A stretch of DNA of 64,000 nucleotides from Mugil cephalus (taxonomy: Eukaryota > Chordata > Actinopteri > Mugiliformes > Mugilidae), in contig NC_061779.1 in NCBI RefSeq assembly GCF_022458985.1, positions 14,367,001-14,431,000 of the forward strand, read 5' to 3'. The notes below the pieces were generated by a model. The model ran no database searches. It had not been told where the DNA came from and saw nothing but the letters and a program-made list of their open reading frames with translations. Positions 63,642 to 64,000 of this stretch are shown here, piece after piece. The position numbers were made by a program, and so were the translations under genes. The stretch's first letter is position 1, and each line of letters starts with the position of its first letter.

Positions 63642-64000
63642 CAGTGGTGTGAAAAACTGTTGGTCCTTCCTGATTTCCCATTTTCTTTTTACATGCTTGT
63701 CACAGCTAAACATTTCAGATCATCTTTATATATATATATATATGATCACATATATATTAGTCAAAGACAACACAAGTGAACATAAAATGCATTGTTTTAG
63801 ATGAAGGTTTTTATTCTTAAGGGAAAACAAAATCCAACCGACCCTGTGTGAAAAAGTGATTGCCCCCTAAAAGTAATAACTGGTCGGGTCACCCTTAGCA
63901 GCAACAACTGTAATCAAGTGTTTTCGATAACTTGTAGTGAGTCTTTTACAATGCGATGGAGGAATTTTGTTCCACTCATCTTTGTAGAATGTAAGTGTAA
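63642..64000 (-). mobile_element. Tc1-type transposon end, cut by window edge
   Basis: Starts cagtggtgtgaaaaactgtt just after a TA, a known Tc1-type terminus in fish. At the far side the minus strand encodes a degraded KRLTTSYRKHL, then VVAAKGDPTSY, resembling the C-terminal end of Tc1 transposases (KG-x2-T-x-Y). A TA array (63,727-63,743) sits inside. The rest lies beyond the window. Confidence 0.65.

Overview
The window is nuclear DNA of a bony fish, most likely a spiny-rayed teleost. The evidence is intron-containing vertebrate genes with GT-AG junctions, AATAAA poly(A) signals, many Tc1-type, hAT-type and Penelope-type repeat remnants of kinds common in teleosts, and abundant CA, GATA and TTA microsatellites. 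I see no rRNA, tRNA, CRISPR array or prokaryotic-style operon. I found no previously undescribed multi-gene system; the observations worth following are gene-structure and repeat-structure details.

Layout. Positions 1 to about 31,390 hold no protein gene I can support. This is probably upstream regulatory or 5' intronic DNA of znf710. It carries a Penelope GIY-YIG fragment and its short relative (300-690, 4,490-4,632), several MITEs, GATA/TTA arrays (8.6-10.3 kb), a cluster of Tc1 fossils (15.6-18.3 kb) and a nearly complete but internally deleted Tc1 element (19,866-20,857). From 23.8 to 32.5 kb the DNA becomes a strikingly strand-asymmetric series of CT-rich tracts with (CA)n, (TGG)n and (AAG)n arrays. 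These give long false open frames.

Genes. znf710 (+) has four coding exons between 33,587 and 36,770, plus a probable further 5' coding exon at 31,443-31,487, and encodes an 11-finger C2H2 protein. idh2 (-) has 11 coding exons from 48,409 down to 38,811 and encodes the 451-residue mitochondrial NADP-dependent isocitrate dehydrogenase. znf710 and idh2 converge, and their poly(A) signals lie only about 80 bp apart. An RDH11/12-like retinol dehydrogenase (+) has seven coding exons from 53,352 to 57,205 (328 residues). ankrd34c (-) is a single coding exon at 59,986-58,400 (528 residues) and converges on the dehydrogenase gene. The znf710-idh2 adjacency matches the human 15q26.1 arrangement as I remember it.

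The gene-poor stretches (intergenic 48.6-53.1 kb and 60-64 kb, and the first introns of idh2 and the dehydrogenase) are filled mainly by LINE 3' ends, an hAT-like composite and a Tc1-type end cut by the window edge. The four genes are not obviously linked by function: one is a transcription factor, one a mitochondrial enzyme, one a retinoid/lipid-type reductase and one an ankyrin-repeat protein.
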